A stretch of 64,000 bases of DNA, taken from Candidatus Pantoea bituminis (GTDB lineage: Bacteria > Pseudomonadota > Gammaproteobacteria > Enterobacterales > Enterobacteriaceae). The DNA is taken from NCBI RefSeq assembly GCF_018842675.1, contig NZ_JAGTWO010000004.1, positions 3,906,001 through 3,970,000 of the forward strand. Reading direction: 5' to 3'. A model generated the notes under the pieces. That model was not told the DNA's origin and ran no database searches. It saw only the letters and a program-made list of their open reading frames with translations. This document shows positions 1-8,961 of the stretch, piece by piece (the first letter of the stretch is position 1; every line of letters begins with the position of its first letter). The position numbers and the translations under genes were made by a program.

Positions 1-257
1 AGCGTAGAATCTTCGAAGAACGGATCCATTACCGCCGTGGTTGCGTCAGGCATCAGCACCATGTCTGATTCGTTAATGCCTTTCCAGCCACCGATGGAGG
101 AGCCATCGAACATTTTGCCTTCTTCGAAGAAGTCAGCGTTAACCTGGTGAGCAGGGATAGTAACGTGCTGTTCTTTACCTTTAGTATCGGTAAAACGCAG
201 GTCAACAAACTTAACTTCATTCTCGTTCATCATCGAGAGAACGTGTTCAGCGGACAT
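1..257 (-). CDS. glnA: Glutamine synthetase, N-terminal part (cut by window edge)
   Basis: Makes glutamine from glutamate, ammonia and ATP in the cytoplasm; it is the main ammonia-assimilating enzyme under nitrogen limitation. Reading leftwards from an ATG at 257, about 85 codons are present, beginning [20 protein letters not shown] and continuing through the typical [14 protein letters not shown] and [12 protein letters not shown] stretches of bacterial GlnA. The gene runs off the left edge, so the catalytic domain and adenylylation site are not visible. It is divergent from typA, as in E. coli. The upstream region carries a sigma-54 promoter and NtrC sites (separate entries), which fits nitrogen control. 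Identification is secure; the intactness of the rest cannot be judged. Confidence 0.97.
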   Translation of the reverse strand, partial: MSAEHVLSMMNENEVKFVDLRFTDTKGKEQHVTIPAHQVNADFFEEGKMFDGSSIGGWKGINESDMVLMPDATTAVMDPFFEDST

Positions 258-405
258 ACTCAACTCTCCTGGAAATGGTCATTGTCTACATGGTGAGAGA
301 ACTTCGTTGCCTGGAATGCGTCTCTTATTACAACCATTCCTAACCAACTGAATCTCGGCAAGCTCTTCAACCGTTGTCTAACTGTCGTTTTCGCTTGATT
401 AATAT

Positions 406-424
406 AAAGCGAATTCTGTGCCAA
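406..424 (-). promoter_or_regulatory. Sigma-54 promoter of glnA (glnAp2-like)
   Basis: On the minus strand this reads TTGGCACAGAATTCGCTTT, with the GG (-24) and GC (-12) elements of a sigma-54 promoter at correct spacing. It closely resembles my recollection of E. coli glnAp2. The predicted start is near 398, giving a leader of about 140 nt before the glnA ATG. Confidence 0.9.
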
Positions 425-499
425 CTTTCTGTCATCGTGCTAAATAGCGCTATAATGCGCTCTCTTATCTCTCTTGCGCTGCACCAGTATGGATGCCTT

Positions 500-514
500 G
501 CACCAATATTGTGC
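500..514. promoter_or_regulatory. NtrC (GlnG) binding site 1 for glnA
   Basis: The dyad gcac-N7-gtgc (GCACCAATATTGTGC) matches the NtrC consensus. Its centre lies about 109 bp upstream of the predicted sigma-54 start, close to the E. coli enhancer position of -108. Confidence 0.8.
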
Positions 515-531
515 TTTTCACGCAAATATCA

Positions 532-546
532 GCACCAATTTGGTGC
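532..546. promoter_or_regulatory. NtrC (GlnG) binding site 2 for glnA
   Basis: A perfect palindrome with arms gcacca and tggtgc. Its centre is 32 bp, about three helical turns, from site 1 and near -141 relative to the predicted sigma-54 start, matching the paired NtrC enhancer architecture of E. coli glnA. Confidence 0.85.
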
Positions 547-703
547 GTCACGCCAACTTAGTGCATTTTCTGCACCGAGAACAGTGCGAATTTCCCCCAA
601 TGCAATAAACTTTCAGTGAAAAGTGTGATCATGTTCAGTCTTCCGCTTAATCCGTGTACAATAGCGCGCTATTTCTATTTCTATAAATGCCTGAGGCAAA
701 GCT

Positions 704-2527
704 GTGATCGAAAATTTGCGTAACATCGCCATCATCGCGCACGTTGACCATGGAAAGACCACCCTGGTTGACAAACTGCTGCAACAATCCGGTACCTTCG
801 ATGCCCGTACCGAAGCTACTGAGCGCGTGATGGACTCCAATGACCTGGAGAAAGAGCGTGGGATTACCATCCTCGCAAAAAACACCGCCATTAAGTGGAA
901 TGACTACCGTATCAACATCGTTGATACCCCAGGACACGCCGACTTCGGTGGTGAAGTTGAGCGCGTCATGTCCATGGTGGATTCGGTGCTGCTGGTTGTA
1001 GATGCGATGGATGGCCCTATGCCGCAAACCCGCTTCGTGACCAAAAAAGCGTTCGCGCATGGTCTGAAGCCGATTGTGGTTATCAACAAAATTGACCGTC
1101 CTGGCGCACGTCCAGATTGGGTTGTTGATCAGGTATTTGACCTGTTCGTTAACCTTGATGCGACCGACGAACAGCTCGACTTCCCTATCATTTACGCTTC
1201 TGCGCTGAATGGTATCGCGGGTCTGGAACACACTGACATGGCGGACGACATGACCCCGCTGTATCAGGCAATTGTTGACCACGTTTCTCCGCCACAGGTT
1301 GAAGCTGACGCGCCACTGCAGATGCAGATTTCGCAGTTGGACTACAACAACTATCTGGGCGTTATCGGCATCGGCCGCATCAAGCGCGGTAAAGTTAAGC
1401 CGAACCAGCAAGTGACTATCATTGATAGCGAAGGCAAAACCCGTAACGGTAAAGTCGGTAAAGTGCTGGGCCACTTGGGTCTGGAACGTATCGATACTGA
1501 TATGGCAGAAGCGGGCGACATCATCGCGATCACCGGTCTGGGCGAGCTGAACATCTCTGACACTATTTGCGACACGCAAAATGTTGAAGCATTGCCAGCC
1601 CTGAGCGTTGATGAGCCAACCGTAACCATGTTCTTTAACGTCAACACCTCACCGTTCTGCGGTAAAGAAGGTAAGTACGTGACTTCACGTCAGATCCTTG
1701 AGCGTCTGAACAAAGAACTGGTTCACAACGTTGCGCTGCGTGTTGAAGAAACCGAAGATGCTGATGCGTTCCGCGTATCAGGTCGTGGTGAACTTCACCT
1801 TTCTGTATTGATTGAAAACATGCGTCGTGAAGGTTTCGAACTGGCGGTATCCCGTCCGAAAGTTATCTTCCGTGAAATCGATGGCCGCAAACAAGAGCCA
1901 TTCGAAAACGTTACGTTGGATATCGAAGAGAATAACCAAGGCTCAGTAATGCAAGCCATGGGTGAGCGTAAAGGCGATCTGAAAAACATGGATCCGGATG
2001 GTAAAGGCCGCGTACGTCTCGACTACGTGATCCCAAGCCGTGGCTTGATTGGCTTCCGTAACGAATTCATGACCATGACTTCCGGTACCGGCCTGCTGTA
2101 CTCCACCTTCAGCCATTATGACGATATTCGTCAGGGCGAAGTGGGCCAGCGCCAGAACGGCGTGCTGATCTCTAACGGCCAAGGCAAAGCAGTTGCGTTT
2201 GCATTGTTCAGCCTGCAGGATCGCGGCAAATTGTTCCTGGGTCACGGTGCAGAAGTATATGAAGGCCAGATCATCGGTATTCACAGCCGTTCTAACGACC
2301 TGACTGTTAACTGTCTGACCGGTAAGAAGCTGACCAACATGCGTGCTTCTGGTACTGACGAAGCGACAACTCTGGTTCCGCCAATCAAGATGACTCTTGA
2401 GCAGGCGATCGAGTTCATCGATGATGACGAACTGGTAGAAGTGACGCCGCAGTCAGTACGTATCCGTAAACGTCACCTGACTGAGAACGACCGTAAGCGT
2501 GCTTCACGCGGTAGCAAAGACGTTTAA
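704..2527 (+). CDS. typA: Ribosome-associated GTPase BipA/TypA
   Basis: Translational GTPase that binds the 70S ribosome and helps 50S assembly and growth at low temperature or under stress. At 607 aa it has the family's usual length. G1 AHVDHGKTT (12-20), RGITI (52-56), DTPGH (74-78) and NKID (128-131) are all present. Elongation-factor-like domains 2, 3 and 5 follow, with the BipA-specific C-terminus. The start is GTG, preceded by GAGG at 692-695; the resulting N-terminus [18 protein letters not shown] matches BipA proteins. It is divergent from glnA and followed by a strong terminator. A TACAAT at 657-662 could be its -10 box, but the matching -35 is weak. Confidence 0.97.
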   Translation: MIENLRNIAIIAHVDHGKTTLVDKLLQQSGTFDARTEATERVMDSNDLEKERGITILAKNTAIKWNDYRINIVDTPGHADFGGEVERVMSMVDSVLLVVDAMDGPMPQTRFVTKKAFAHGLKPIVVINKIDRPGARPDWVVDQVFDLFVNLDATDEQLDFPIIYASALNGIAGLEHTDMADDMTPLYQAIVDHVSPPQVEADAPLQMQISQLDYNNYLGVIGIGRIKRGKVKPNQQVTIIDSEGKTRNGKVGKVLGHLGLERIDTDMAEAGDIIAITGLGELNISDTICDTQNVEALPALSVDEPTVTMFFNVNTSPFCGKEGKYVTSRQILERLNKELVHNVALRVEETEDADAFRVSGRGELHLSVLIENMRREGFELAVSRPKVIFREIDGRKQEPFENVTLDIEENNQGSVMQAMGERKGDLKNMDPDGKGRVRLDYVIPSRGLIGFRNEFMTMTSGTGLLYSTFSHYDDIRQGEVGQRQNGVLISNGQGKAVAFALFSLQDRGKLFLGHGAEVYEGQIIGIHSRSNDLTVNCLTGKKLTNMRASGTDEATTLVPPIKMTLEQAIEFIDDDELVEVTPQSVRIRKRHLTENDRKRASRGSKDV

Positions 2528-2554
2528 TCTGTCTGTTACAGTCGTTTAATAATG

Positions 2555-2579
2555 AGCCCCGCAATGCGGGGCTTTTTTT
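2555..2579 (+). terminator. Rho-independent terminator of typA
   Basis: The stem agccccgc/gcggggct with a short loop is followed by a run of seven T, 27 nt after the typA stop codon. Confidence 0.93.
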
Positions 2580-2761
2580 GCCTGCCATATTCTGATTTTG
2601 GTGTGATTTTAACTTCTCCGGCTAAATGACCCCGCCCGCGTAGCACCAGCCTGTCGCTTTCTTGCGGCAGCTTCCACTTCGTAGCTTTCTCTTCGCTGTT
2701 GCCTGTTCAGCCTCGGCTTTTGCCGCTAGAGTGAATAATCCAGGGAATAGAAGGAGGCACC

Positions 2762-3358
2762 ATGCTGTACATATTTGATTTAGGTAATGTGATCATCGAT
2801 ATCGACTTCAACCGCGTATTAGGCGTCTGGAGCGATCTGAGTCGAGTACCGCTGGCATCTTTGCAAAGCCATTTCCATATGGATGAGGAGTTTGAACAAC
2901 ACGAACGCGGCGAAATCAGCGATGAAACATTTGCGGCTGCACTGTGTGAAAAACTAGACATTGCCTTGAGCTATGAGCAGTTTACGGCAGGCTGGCAGGC
3001 AGTCTTTGTCGGCGTACGTTCTGATACCTTGGCGTTGATGCATAAACTGCGAGCCGAAGGCCATCGCGTGGTGATTTTGTCTAATACCAATAAGCTGCAT
3101 TATGCCTTCTGGCCAACGCAATATCCTGAAGTTCAACAAGCAGCAGACAAACTTTACCAGTCGCAGGATCTGGGCATGCGCAAGCCAGAAGCACGCATCT
3201 ATCAGCATGTATTGAATGCTGAAGGTGTTAGCGCCGATCACGCGGTGTTCTTTGATGACAACGAGCAAAATATTGAAGCGGCACGTGCGTTAGGCATTGA
3301 AAGCGTATTAGTCACTGACAATAAAACTGTGCCCAACTGGTTTGCGAGCCAGCACTAA
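2762..3358 (+). CDS. yihX: Alpha-D-glucose-1-phosphate phosphatase YihX (HAD family)
   Basis: HAD-type phosphatase that in E. coli hydrolyses glucose-1-phosphate in the cytoplasm. The 198-aa protein has HAD motif I near the N-terminus (FDLGNVIIDID), motif II (LSNTNK), the motif III lysine in GMRKPEARIY and the acidic motif IV FFDDNEQN. A strong ribosome site (AGGAGG, 2751-2756) precedes the ATG. It is the first gene of a tight yihX-yihY-dtd run (3 bp to yihY). In E. coli many genes separate typA from yihX; here they are adjacent. Confidence 0.95.
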   Translation: MLYIFDLGNVIIDIDFNRVLGVWSDLSRVPLASLQSHFHMDEEFEQHERGEISDETFAAALCEKLDIALSYEQFTAGWQAVFVGVRSDTLALMHKLRAEGHRVVILSNTNKLHYAFWPTQYPEVQQAADKLYQSQDLGMRKPEARIYQHVLNAEGVSADHAVFFDDNEQNIEAARALGIESVLVTDNKTVPNWFASQH

Positions 3359-3361
3359 ACC

Positions 3362-4231
3362 ATGATGTTGCGAAGATACCGTCCTAAGCTACATGCCTTC
3401 TGGTTGTGGCTCAAACTGCTGTGGAAACGCATTAACGATGACAACATGACAACACAGGCAGGTAATCTGGCTTACGTCTCGTTGTTGGCTCTGGTACCGC
3501 TGATTGCCGTGGTCTTTGCCTTATTTGCTGCCTTTCCGGTGTTCTCTGACGTCAGCGTGCAGCTGAAAAGCTTCATCTTCAACAACTTTATGCCTGCCGC
3601 AGGCAACACGCTGCAACGTTATCTTGAACAATTTGTGGCTAACGTGAATCGCATGACGGCGGTAGGTGCGGTGGGGTTAATTGTTACCGCACTGCTACTG
3701 ATGCATACGGTTGATGCCGCGCTCAATGACATCTGGCGCAGTGATAAAAAGCGCCCGCTGGTTTACTCATTCGCCGTATATTGGATGATTTTAACGCTGG
3801 GGCCGCTGTTGGCCGGGGCCAGCCTGGCGATCAGCTCGTATTTGTTGTCGCTACGATGGATAAATGCCACAGGCGTGACCAGTTTGATTGATCAGATGCT
3901 GCGTATCTTTCCCCTGCTGCTGTCGTGGCTCGCTTTTTGGTTGTTATACAGCATTGTTCCAACCAAACGTGTGCCGCCACGCGATGCGCTAATTGGTGCC
4001 TTAATTGCCGGTGCGCTTTTTGAGTTGGGTAAAAAGGGCTTTGCGCTGTATGTTACGATGTTCCCTTCATACCAGTTAATTTATGGCGTGCTAGCCGTCA
4101 TCCCTATCCTGTTTTTGTGGGTTTACTGGACGTGGTGCATTGTCTTATTAGGTGCTGAAATCACCGCCACGTTGGATGACTATCGCCAGTTAAAACAACA
4201 AGAAAGAGAATTAAAACGAGAGGAACCATGA
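3362..4231 (+). CDS. yihY: Inner-membrane protein YihY (UPF0761 / former Rbn family)
   Basis: Polytopic inner-membrane protein of the YihY family. It was once misnamed RNase BN; its function is unknown. The 289-aa sequence shows about six hydrophobic segments, including conserved [16 protein letters not shown] near residue 40 and a last membrane span ending in [18 protein letters not shown] charged cytoplasmic tail ends the protein. It starts 3 bp after yihX and overlaps dtd by 4 bp (ATGA), so the three genes are probably translated from one message. Confidence 0.93.
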   Translation: MMLRRYRPKLHAFWLWLKLLWKRINDDNMTTQAGNLAYVSLLALVPLIAVVFALFAAFPVFSDVSVQLKSFIFNNFMPAAGNTLQRYLEQFVANVNRMTAVGAVGLIVTALLLMHTVDAALNDIWRSDKKRPLVYSFAVYWMILTLGPLLAGASLAISSYLLSLRWINATGVTSLIDQMLRIFPLLLSWLAFWLLYSIVPTKRVPPRDALIGALIAGALFELGKKGFALYVTMFPSYQLIYGVLAVIPILFLWVYWTWCIVLLGAEITATLDDYRQLKQQERELKREEP

Positions 4232-4665
4232 TTGCATTGATTCAACGCGTGCAACACGCCAGCGTCAGCGTCGATCACAGCGTGATAGGGGAAATTGGCG
4301 CAGGTCTATTGATTCTTCTGGGCGTGGAAAAAGGGGATGAAGAGAAGCATGCGGAGCGTCTCGCAGAACGTGTATTGGGCTATCGCATTTTCAGCGACGA
4401 GCAGGGCAAAATGAACCTGAGCGTTAAACAAGCGGGCGGCAGCGTGCTGGTAGTCTCGCAGTTCACGCTAGCGGCTGATACACAAAAAGGCATGCGACCG
4501 TCGTTTTCAGGTAGTGCGGAGCCTGTAGAAGCGGAACGCCTTTATCACTATTTCAGCGACTGCTGTCGCAAGCAGGAAGTCATTACAGCAAATGGCCGCT
4601 TTGCTGCTGATATGCAAGTCGCGCTGGTGAATGATGGTCCTGTAACGTTTTGGTTGCAGGTGTGA
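4228..4665 (+). CDS. dtd: D-aminoacyl-tRNA deacylase
   Basis: Removes D-amino acids (and glycine from tRNA-Ala) from mischarged tRNAs, protecting translation. At 145 aa it has the expected length. The catalytic SQFTL motif lies at 77-81 and the chirality-checking NDGPVT (Gly-cisPro) motif at 135-140. It overlaps the end of yihY by 4 bp (ATGA), indicating translational coupling. Confidence 0.97.
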   Translation: MIALIQRVQHASVSVDHSVIGEIGAGLLILLGVEKGDEEKHAERLAERVLGYRIFSDEQGKMNLSVKQAGGSVLVVSQFTLAADTQKGMRPSFSGSAEPVEAERLYHYFSDCCRKQEVITANGRFAADMQVALVNDGPVTFWLQV

Positions 4666-4724
4666 GGTCGTTAGCCGAGCGGCAAGGGAACAGCCACGCA
4701 AGCTCCGAACGAGAGAATCACTTT

Positions 4725-5672
4725 ATGTATCATCTTCGCGTGCCACAGACGGCGGAGGAGCTGGATATTTATTATCAGTTCCGCTGGGAAATGTTGCGAA
4801 AACCGCTGCGTCAGCCGCAGGGTTCGGAACGAGATGCATGGGATGCGTTAGCGCATCATCAAATGGTAGTAGACGAGCAGGGCAATCCCGTTGCCATCGG
4901 CAGGCTGTATATCAATGCTGATAACGAAGCCGCTATTCGCTTTCTGGCCGTTCATCCCTCGGTACAAGGCAAAGGCTTAGGTACGCTGGTAGCGATGACG
5001 CTGGAATCGGTTGCCCGCCAGGAAGGTGTAAAGCGTGTTACCTGTAGCGCCCGTGAAGATGCCGTGGCGTTTTTTGCCAAGCTGGGGTATGTCAATCAAG
5101 GCGAAATTACTGCGCCGCAAACCACGCCGGTACGTCACTTTTTGATGATCAAACCGGTGGTCACGCTGGATGATATTCTGCATCGCGCCGATTGGTGCGG
5201 CCAGCTCCAGCAGGCGTGGTACGAGAATATCCCGCTTAGCGAGAAGATGGGCGTTCGTATTCTGCAATACACCGGACAGAAGTTCATCACGACCATGCCG
5301 GAAACCGGTAATCAGAACCCACACCATACTTTATTTGCGGGCAGTTTATTCTCGCTGGCAACGCTGACCGGCTGGGGTTTAATCTGGCTGCTGCTCCGTG
5401 AGCGCCATTTGGGCGGCACGATTATCCTCGCGGATGCACATATACGCTACAGTCGGCCTATTAGTGGACGCCCCGGCGCTATCGCCGATCTCGGCTCATT
5501 AAGTGGCGATCTCGATCGTCTGGCTCGTGGACGTAAAGCGCGCGTGCAGCTGGAGGTAGAATTATTTGGTGATGATGAGTGTGGCGCGGTATTTGAAGGC
5601 GTCTACATTGTGCTGCCCGCCGATCCTGACGGGCCGCTGGAAGAGGGCGGTTCAGGCGCCCGAATCAACTAA
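4725..5672 (+). CDS. fabY: FabY/YiiD (MadA): GNAT domain fused to thioesterase-like domain
   Basis: E. coli YiiD is reported to act as a malonyl-ACP decarboxylase that supports initiation of fatty acid synthesis. The 315-aa protein has an N-terminal GNAT acetyltransferase-like fold with the acetyl-CoA loop VQGKGLG around residue 80. The C-terminal hot-dog (YiiD_C) domain contains [20 protein letters not shown]. The frame stays open upstream to a TTG at 4650, but that would overlap dtd; the ATG at 4725 follows a GAGAGAA ribosome site and gives the N-terminus MYHLRVP. It follows dtd by 59 bp and ends at a hairpin shared with yicH. Confidence 0.92.
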   Translation: MYHLRVPQTAEELDIYYQFRWEMLRKPLRQPQGSERDAWDALAHHQMVVDEQGNPVAIGRLYINADNEAAIRFLAVHPSVQGKGLGTLVAMTLESVARQEGVKRVTCSAREDAVAFFAKLGYVNQGEITAPQTTPVRHFLMIKPVVTLDDILHRADWCGQLQQAWYENIPLSEKMGVRILQYTGQKFITTMPETGNQNPHHTLFAGSLFSLATLTGWGLIWLLLRERHLGGTIILADAHIRYSRPISGRPGAIADLGSLSGDLDRLARGRKARVQLEVELFGDDECGAVFEGVYIVLPADPDGPLEEGGSGARIN

Positions 5673-5674
5673 TT

Positions 5675-5705
5675 CAAAGGGCCGAATTTCGGCCCTTTGT
5701 TATTT
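5675..5705. terminator. Bidirectional terminator between fabY and yicH
   Basis: A long near-perfect inverted repeat, caaagggccgaa/ttcggccctttg at 5675-5699, sits between the convergent genes. It has T-rich sequence on the plus side and the complement on the other. Confidence 0.85.
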
Positions 5706-7379
5706 TACCTGACCAGCCTGCATGCTCTGCTGCAATTGCTGGTTATCGGTTGTCACCGAAAGATTACCATTTACAGTGGGGCGTAAAGGTTCATTAGCCT
5801 TTAATGCCGCGTTGAGATGCAATTGCAAATTGCTGTCCCCGGTTAGTGAAAGCGCAGGCCATCCCCAGTTCTGTAAAACGTTTACCGGAACTGCGCGTCC
5901 GGTGAGATTAAGCGTTAAAGGACGATCTGCTTGCTGTCCCACGCCAGCGGTGCCTTCTAGCAATCCCTTATTATTAAAGGCGCTCATTTCTGTCACTTGA
6001 ATCTGCTGATCGTTAGCTGTTAAAGCAATGGAAGGATGACGTAAATCGGTGCGGTTAAACGTGGCTTCAGCGGCATTCAGGTTCACCTTACCAGACCAGA
6101 ATCCCCATTGATGTTGACGCGCCAGCAGCACATTTTCTCCATTACCGTCCAATGAAGTCATCTGGAAGGGGAAGGCCGGATTAATATCGATGATCAGGTT
6201 GCGATTAGAGGTAAAACGCGTCACTAAAACAGAGTCTAGCCAGTCCGGTAATGCAGTCTGCCAGCGCACTCGCCAATTTTCCGGCAAGGTATATTCCAAT
6301 CCGGCCACAGCCAAATTATCCAGCGTGAGGCGTTTATCACTGCGTGACCAATTGCCGTCAGCACGTATCACTCCGTTGGCCCAGCGAGAACTAAACTGGT
6401 TCAGCGTAATGCCTTGCGGCGAAAAATCGACGTTAACAATGGGATCATTCAACTCAAAACGACCATTGATAAAGTTACCCGCGTTCATCGCCAGCGAACC
6501 ATCCTGACTCTGCCAGTCGTTGCCTTGCCAGTTAAGATTTTTCAGCGTCAGATCGAGATCGGTAACTGCCCAATCCGGGCCTTGTAGACGCGCATCGGTC
6601 ATATCCAGACGAGTAATCGAAATCGACGGTACGTTTTGGAACGGACGCAAAAAATCGCCCAGATTGCTGGCGGTTTGCAGACGAATATCATTCAGGCGGA
6701 GCTGATTAATCTTCCAGTTGCCTTGCGCATCGCGTTCACCGTTACCCGTCATGGAGCCGCGGGCCAAATCAGCGCCAATATTGCTGAACAGCATACGTCC
6801 TTGCGTTACGCTACCCTGAATCAGTACGTTGTCGCCGGGTACACCGTTTAACGACATTGTGCCTGCACTCATTTGAAACTGCGCATCGCGGCCAAGCATA
6901 TCGCTGGCGGTCGGTTTCCACGGCACTATGCCGCCGTTAACCTGTTGAGCGAACAGAGGCAATGCGTTATTCGGGCTATCAACACGCATATTGTTCAACT
7001 GCAGGCGATTAGCCTGAACCGGCAGTGCGCTGGTTGGCGTCAGGTTTGCCAGATTAATTTCGCCGTCACGTAATTCAATGCTGCTGAAATGCAGCGGATC
7101 GCTGAACTGTACTAACGCTAAACCCAAATCAACACGTTTTGCGACCAATACCGCAGGCTGGCCATCATGACCAAAACTGAAATTATCGAGTGTGATATGA
7201 GAAGGGGCAGAGAAATTGTGCTCTATCTTACTCAGGGAGAGATGCCAGTCAGTTTTGTCACTCACCCAACGGCTAAACCAACCTGCACCCCATTGCGTTT
7301 GCAGCATGACATAAATAAAGACCAGGCCGAGCAGCAGCAGCAGCACTAAGGTGAGAAAAAACTTTCCTAAAAATTTCAT
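5700..7379 (-). CDS. yicH: AsmA-family protein YicH
   Basis: AsmA/TamB-like inner-membrane-anchored periplasmic protein; the family is linked to phospholipid transport to the outer membrane, and the specific role of YicH is not established. The 559-aa protein has an N-terminal membrane anchor (residues about 5-27) followed by a long beta-rich periplasmic domain. It closely resembles E. coli YicH, for example FSAPSHI near residue 55 and RLQGPDWAVTDLDLTL mid-protein. An upstream in-frame ATG at 7388 would add three residues; the ATG at 7379 gives the family N-terminus MKFLGKF and has better ribosome-site spacing. Confidence 0.93.
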   Translation of the reverse strand: MKFLGKFFLTLVLLLLLGLVFIYVMLQTQWGAGWFSRWVSDKTDWHLSLSKIEHNFSAPSHITLDNFSFGHDGQPAVLVAKRVDLGLALVQFSDPLHFSSIELRDGEINLANLTPTSALPVQANRLQLNNMRVDSPNNALPLFAQQVNGGIVPWKPTASDMLGRDAQFQMSAGTMSLNGVPGDNVLIQGSVTQGRMLFSNIGADLARGSMTGNGERDAQGNWKINQLRLNDIRLQTASNLGDFLRPFQNVPSISITRLDMTDARLQGPDWAVTDLDLTLKNLNWQGNDWQSQDGSLAMNAGNFINGRFELNDPIVNVDFSPQGITLNQFSSRWANGVIRADGNWSRSDKRLTLDNLAVAGLEYTLPENWRVRWQTALPDWLDSVLVTRFTSNRNLIIDINPAFPFQMTSLDGNGENVLLARQHQWGFWSGKVNLNAAEATFNRTDLRHPSIALTANDQQIQVTEMSAFNNKGLLEGTAGVGQQADRPLTLNLTGRAVPVNVLQNWGWPALSLTGDSNLQLHLNAALKANEPLRPTVNGNLSVTTDNQQLQQSMQAGQVK

Positions 7380-7472
7380 TGCATCCATCCCGAGTTAAAT
7401 CCGGTCAGAGGTTGTTATGCCTGAAATACCGTTACAGCTCAACCGCCTGGATGTAAATCCGAATAAATAGCA

Positions 7473-7490
7473 GGCAGGCCGAAGCCTGCC
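7473..7490 (-). terminator. Hairpin after xanP
   Basis: On the minus strand ggcaggc-TTCG-gcctgcc forms a 7-bp stem with a stable UUCG tetraloop just after the xanP stop. The downstream U tract is weak, so it may act as an mRNA-stabilising end or an imperfect terminator. Confidence 0.6.
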
Positions 7491-7497
7491 TAAAGAA

Positions 7498-8871
7498 TTA
7501 CTTTTCTTGAGGGAAGATCAGGTTTAAGACGATAGCGGTGATGCCGCCTGCCGCGATGCCAGAAGAAAGCAGCGTTTTCAACCAGTCAGGCGCAAATTGC
7601 AGGATCAGCGGCTGCTGAGAAACACCCAAGCCAACAGCCAGCGACAGCGCAATAATCATGATGGCACGACGATTCAGCGGTTCGCGCGAAACAATGCGCA
7701 CACCAGACGCCGCGATAGTCCCAAACATGACGATCGTCGCTCCGCCCAGTACAGGTTCTGGAATATGCTGCACAAAACCGCTCACTGCTGGAAACAGGCC
7801 AAGGACGATCAGCATCAGGGCGACGACAAATCCTACGTAACGGCTGGCAACACCGGTTAACTGAATCACACCGTTGTTTTGACCAAAGCAGGAGTTCGGG
7901 AATGTGTTGAAGAGTGCCGAAACAAAAGAATTCAAACCATTTGCCAGCACGCCGCCTTTAAGACGCTTCATATAAAGCGGGCCGCTTACCGGTTGTTCAG
8001 AAACGTCAGATGTCGCAGTAATATCGCCAATCGTCTCCAGTGATGTCACCATAAAAACCAACATCAGCGGAATCAGCAGGTTCCAGTCAAAGCCCAGGCC
8101 GTAATAAAGTGGCATCGGGATGGCAACCAGCGGCTGATCGCTGGAAGCAGAGGTTTGTGGGAGCATATCCAACGACCAGGCAAGCAGATAACCCACTGCC
8201 ATAGCAATCACCAACGAAGCAACGCGTAGATAAGCATTTTTCTGACGATTAAGCAGGATAATCACTAACAGCACAGCGCCTGCCAACAACAAGTTTTTCG
8301 GTGCGCCAAAACTGTGATCGTTCATCGCCGCAAAGCCGCCGCCAATGGAGGTCAAACCCACCTGAATCAGCGAAAGACCGATAATCATCACGACAATGCC
8401 AGAGACCAGCGGTGTAATAATGCGACGCGCCAGATGCAATACGCGCGACAGCACCATTTCAGTACAAGATGCTACCATTAACGTGCCGAACAGCGCTGCC
8501 ATCATAGTTGGCACATCGGCCCCGCCGTTTTTAAGCGCCATTCCACCCATAATCAGCGGCGTCACAAAGTTGAAACTGGTGCCCTGAATCGATAACAGAC
8601 CAGAGCCCACGGGGCCCCAGGTTTTTATCTGCAGGATTGAAGCTACGCCCGAGGCAAAAAGCGACATGCTAATGATGTGCTGCGTATCATGCGCGGGCAG
8701 GCCGAGCGCCTGGCAAATCAGCAGTGCAGGTGTAATTACCGCAACGAACATGGCCAGCAGATGCTGACAGGCGGCAAACAGGGTTTGCGGCAGCGGCGGA
8801 CGATCTTCAAGACGGTAAATGAGTTCACTTTGACTGACGGAAGGTTGGCTTTGCTGCGGATTGCTGGACAT
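7498..8871 (-). CDS. xanP: Xanthine permease (NCS2 family)
   Basis: Proton-driven xanthine importer of the inner membrane. The 457-aa protein is nearly collinear with E. coli Xan[20 protein letters not shown] near the N-terminus, then multiple membrane spans. The NCS2 signature [17 protein letters not shown] and the [19 protein letters not shown] stretch are both present. The open frame extends 14 codons upstream to 8913, but the ATG at 8871 matches the family N-terminus and has a GGGA upstream. It lies 90 bp downstream of recG on the same strand; gltS, which separates them in E. coli, is not here. Confidence 0.95.
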   Translation of the reverse strand: MSSNPQQSQPSVSQSELIYRLEDRPPLPQTLFAACQHLLAMFVAVITPALLICQALGLPAHDTQHIISMSLFASGVASILQIKTWGPVGSGLLSIQGTSFNFVTPLIMGGMALKNGGADVPTMMAALFGTLMVASCTEMVLSRVLHLARRIITPLVSGIVVMIIGLSLIQVGLTSIGGGFAAMNDHSFGAPKNLLLAGAVLLVIILLNRQKNAYLRVASLVIAMAVGYLLAWSLDMLPQTSASSDQPLVAIPMPLYYGLGFDWNLLIPLMLVFMVTSLETIGDITATSDVSEQPVSGPLYMKRLKGGVLANGLNSFVSALFNTFPNSCFGQNNGVIQLTGVASRYVGFVVALMLIVLGLFPAVSGFVQHIPEPVLGGATIVMFGTIAASGVRIVSREPLNRRAIMIIALSLAVGLGVSQQPLILQFAPDWLKTLLSSGIAAGGITAIVLNLIFPQEK

Positions 8872-8961
8872 CTTTTGCTGTTCCCAGAAAAATAGTGTGG
8901 CGATTGTAATCATCCGCGAGACAAAAGCAATCGTTTGCCCAATGGTGATAAAAAACGCCGA

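Noticed and set aside
480..496. Additional NtrC-like sites (also 572-587)
   Set aside because: The half-sites have 8-nt instead of 7-nt spacing, so they do not fit the NtrC dyad; at most weak governor sites.
374..619. 81-aa ORF in the glnA-typA intergenic region
   Set aside because: It runs through the sigma-54 promoter and NtrC sites, has no Shine-Dalgarno and resembles no protein.
647..1579. 310-aa ORF antisense to typA
   Set aside because: It lies opposite a fully conserved typA with no ribosome site or family resemblance; a codon-bias shadow.
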